Shown: in pieces, positions 6,479-7,652 of the stretch
How the letters are laid out: each line of letters starts with the position of its first letter
How positions within the stretch are numbered: position 1 is the stretch's first letter
Source of the DNA: Burkholderiales bacterium
GTDB taxonomy: Bacteria; Pseudomonadota; Gammaproteobacteria; Burkholderiales; SHXO01
Reading direction: 5' to 3'
Length of the DNA: 7,652 nucleotides
Assembly: GCA_026125625.1 (NCBI GenBank)
Contig: JAHCKU010000138.1
Coordinates: forward strand, 1-7,652
Translations under genes and position numbers: made by a program
The notes under the pieces: generated by a model
The model's database searches: none
Told to the model about the DNA's origin: nothing
The model's input: the letters and a program-made list of their open reading frames with translations, nothing else

Positions 6479-6551
6479 GTAACGGCGACTACCAAGACGC
6501 CGCGTAGCCTATCGCGCGAGCGCCCGTGCGCCGGCGCCGATCCCACCCAAT

Positions 6552-6555
6552 GGAG
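6552..6555 (+). promoter_or_regulatory. Ribosome binding site that fixes the dehydratase start
   Basis: GGAG lies 6 nt before the ATG at 6562, optimal spacing. It decides between this start and in-frame ATGs at 6526 and 6550, which would add a non-homologous Arg-rich peptide. It is the only strong Shine-Dalgarno directly in front of a gene in the rightward cluster, which fits independent expression of the dehydratase. Confidence 0.8.
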
Positions 6556-6561
6556 TGCCGC

Positions 6562-7527
6562 ATGAGCGATCTGCCCAGCCTCGACCAAATCGAAACCGCC
6601 GCCCGCGTCGTCTACGACGTCATGCCCGCGACGCCGCAGCATCGCTGGCCGCTGCTGTGCGAAGCGCTGAATGCGCAAGTTTGGGTCAAGCACGAGAACC
6701 ACACGCCGATCGGCGCCTTCAAGGTGCGCGGCGGTCTGGTGTACTTCAACGACATCGCCCACGCCACGCAGCAACCGGCCGGCGTGGTGAGCGCCACGCG
6801 CGGCAATCACGGCCAGTCGATTGCACTGGCCGCCGCGCGCTACGGCATGCAGTCGATCATCGTCGTGCCGCAGGGCAACAGCGTGGAGAAGAATGCTGCC
6901 ATGCGCGCACTCGGCGCAACCCTGATCGAGCACGGCGACGACTTCCAGGCCGCGCGCGAGCATGCCGTCGAGCTGGCGCACGAGCACAAGCTGGCGATGG
7001 TGCCGTCCTTCCATCCACTGCTGATTCAGGGCGTGGCCACCTATTCGCTGGAGCTGCTGCGCGCAGTACCCGATGTGGACGTGGTGTACGTGCCCATCGG
7101 CCTGGGCTCGGGCGCCTGCGCGCTGCTGGCGGCCAAGCGCGCGCTGGCGCACCCGGTGCGCGTGGTCGGCGTGGTCAGCCGCCACGCCACCACCTATGCC
7201 GACTCGATCGCCGCTGGCCGCGTGGTCGAGTCGCCCGTGTCCACCCGCATCGCCGACGGCATGGCCGTGCGCCGCGCCAACGACGAGGCGCTGGCCCTGC
7301 TGGCCGGCGGACTGGAGCGCCTGGTGCAGGTCAGCGACGACGAGGTGGCCGGCGCCATGCGCGCCTTCTACGCCGACACCCACAACCTGGCCGAGGGCGC
7401 CGGCGCGGCGGCCCTGGCCGCGGCGCTGCAGGAGCGCGGCCGGCTGGCGGGGCAGACGGTGGGCGTGGCCCTGACGGGCGCCAACGTAGACGCCCGGACG
7501 TATGCCGATGTGCTATTGAATGAATAG
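6562..7527 (+). CDS. Threonine/serine dehydratase, short form without ACT domain
   Basis: This 321-residue fold-type II PLP enzyme deaminates L-threonine to 2-oxobutanoate, or L-serine to pyruvate, in the cytoplasm. HENHTPIGAFKVRGG (44-58) carries the Schiff-base Lys54; SATRGNHGQSIALAA (77-91) holds the Asn82 loop. PIGLGSGACALL (178-189) is the cofactor-phosphate glycine loop, in the less usual GLGSG form. AEGAGAAALAA (277-287) has Glu278, and LTGANVD (304-310) replaces the common SGGN, with Thr305 against the pyridine nitrogen. The protein ends where the catalytic domain ends, with no regulatory ACT-like domain. It is therefore not the roughly 500-residue isoleucine-feedback IlvA but resembles the short catabolic type. 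Related ammonia-lyases such as threo-3-hydroxyaspartate dehydratase or EutB-like enzymes remain possible, so no symbol is given. It has its own ribosome binding site after a 154-bp gap. Confidence 0.9.
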   Translation: MSDLPSLDQIETAARVVYDVMPATPQHRWPLLCEALNAQVWVKHENHTPIGAFKVRGGLVYFNDIAHATQQPAGVVSATRGNHGQSIALAAARYGMQSIIVVPQGNSVEKNAAMRALGATLIEHGDDFQAAREHAVELAHEHKLAMVPSFHPLLIQGVATYSLELLRAVPDVDVVYVPIGLGSGACALLAAKRALAHPVRVVGVVSRHATTYADSIAAGRVVESPVSTRIADGMAVRRANDEALALLAGGLERLVQVSDDEVAGAMRAFYADTHNLAEGAGAAALAAALQERGRLAGQTVGVALTGANVDARTYADVLLNE

Positions 7528-7652
7528 CTGTTTGCGCTGTCCCGGCGGGCGATGGTGCTTGATTCGTTCTTGAGCCATCAGGTCGACACGGTTCGGTCGG
7601 ACGCTGGGCGGCCTGCGCGGGGCAGGCACAATGCGCCCCATGGGAACCCTCT
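7528..7652. other. Right-edge stretch with unresolved reading frames
   Basis: This 125-bp stretch follows the dehydratase stop. No T-tract terminator is visible. Two readings are possible at the edge. A plus-strand gene may begin at ATG 7631 or 7640 after a CACAAT (7627-7632) that resembles a -10 box. Alternatively, a minus-strand frame open from the edge to a TAG at 7513-7515 could be the Arg-rich C-terminus of a convergent gene, overlapping the dehydratase end by 15 bp. Neither resembles a protein I recognise. Confidence 0.2.

Noticed and set aside
6163..7383. 406-codon minus-strand frame opposite the methyltransferase end and the dehydratase
   Set aside because: It spans two clearly identified genes and an intergenic region, shows no motif and has a shadow-like His/Gly/Arg composition.
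7513..7652. C-terminus of a convergent minus-strand gene
   Set aside because: The frame is open for 45 codons to the edge, but that length is unremarkable at this base composition and no recognisable motif supports it. The alternative plus-strand start cannot be excluded, so it is recorded only as an unresolved edge.

Overview
The window is GC-rich chromosomal DNA, roughly two thirds G+C by eye, with strong G/C bias at third codon positions. Protein signatures and a pair of short palindromic repeats of the Xanthomonas/Rhodanobacter kind suggest a gammaproteobacterium near the Xanthomonadales (Xanthomonadaceae or Rhodanobacteraceae). This assignment is an inference from style and remembered homologues, not a search. 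There is no tRNA, rRNA, CRISPR array, insertion sequence or phage gene, and all genes share similar composition.

Left part, minus strand (1-2635). An old yellow enzyme of the XenA/YqjM class (1547-2635) is followed downstream by a two-unit palindromic repeat element (1456-1536). A second gene (1396 to beyond the left edge) encodes a large protein whose C-terminal part carries a PilZ-like DxSxxG signature. It may be a cyclic-di-GMP-linked protein, but this is weakly supported.

Centre (2636-2818). This is a divergent intergenic region between the flavoenzyme gene and a rightward cluster. It holds a 16-bp hairpin-like operator candidate, a 7-bp inverted repeat that includes a good Shine-Dalgarno sequence, and a possible -10 box for the leftward gene.

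Right part, plus strand (2819-7527). Five genes lie head to tail: a class I/II PLP aminotransferase, an AI-2E family membrane protein, a GloC/YcbL-type glyoxalase II, a SAM methyltransferase resembling the METTL7/TMT1 thiol methyltransferases, and, after a 154-bp gap, a short threonine/serine dehydratase. Gaps of 36, 27 and 13 bp make the first four a plausible operon. The dehydratase has its own strong ribosome binding site and probably its own promoter. Physical clustering suggests small-molecule amino-acid, keto-acid and thiol metabolism rather than a dedicated pathway. The glyoxalase/thiol-methyltransferase pair is the most suggestive functional link.

I found no convincing undescribed multi-gene system. 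The items most worth a second look are the compensatory base changes between the two repeat units, the thiol-methyltransferase-like gene beside the glyoxalase, and the structured intergenic regions.
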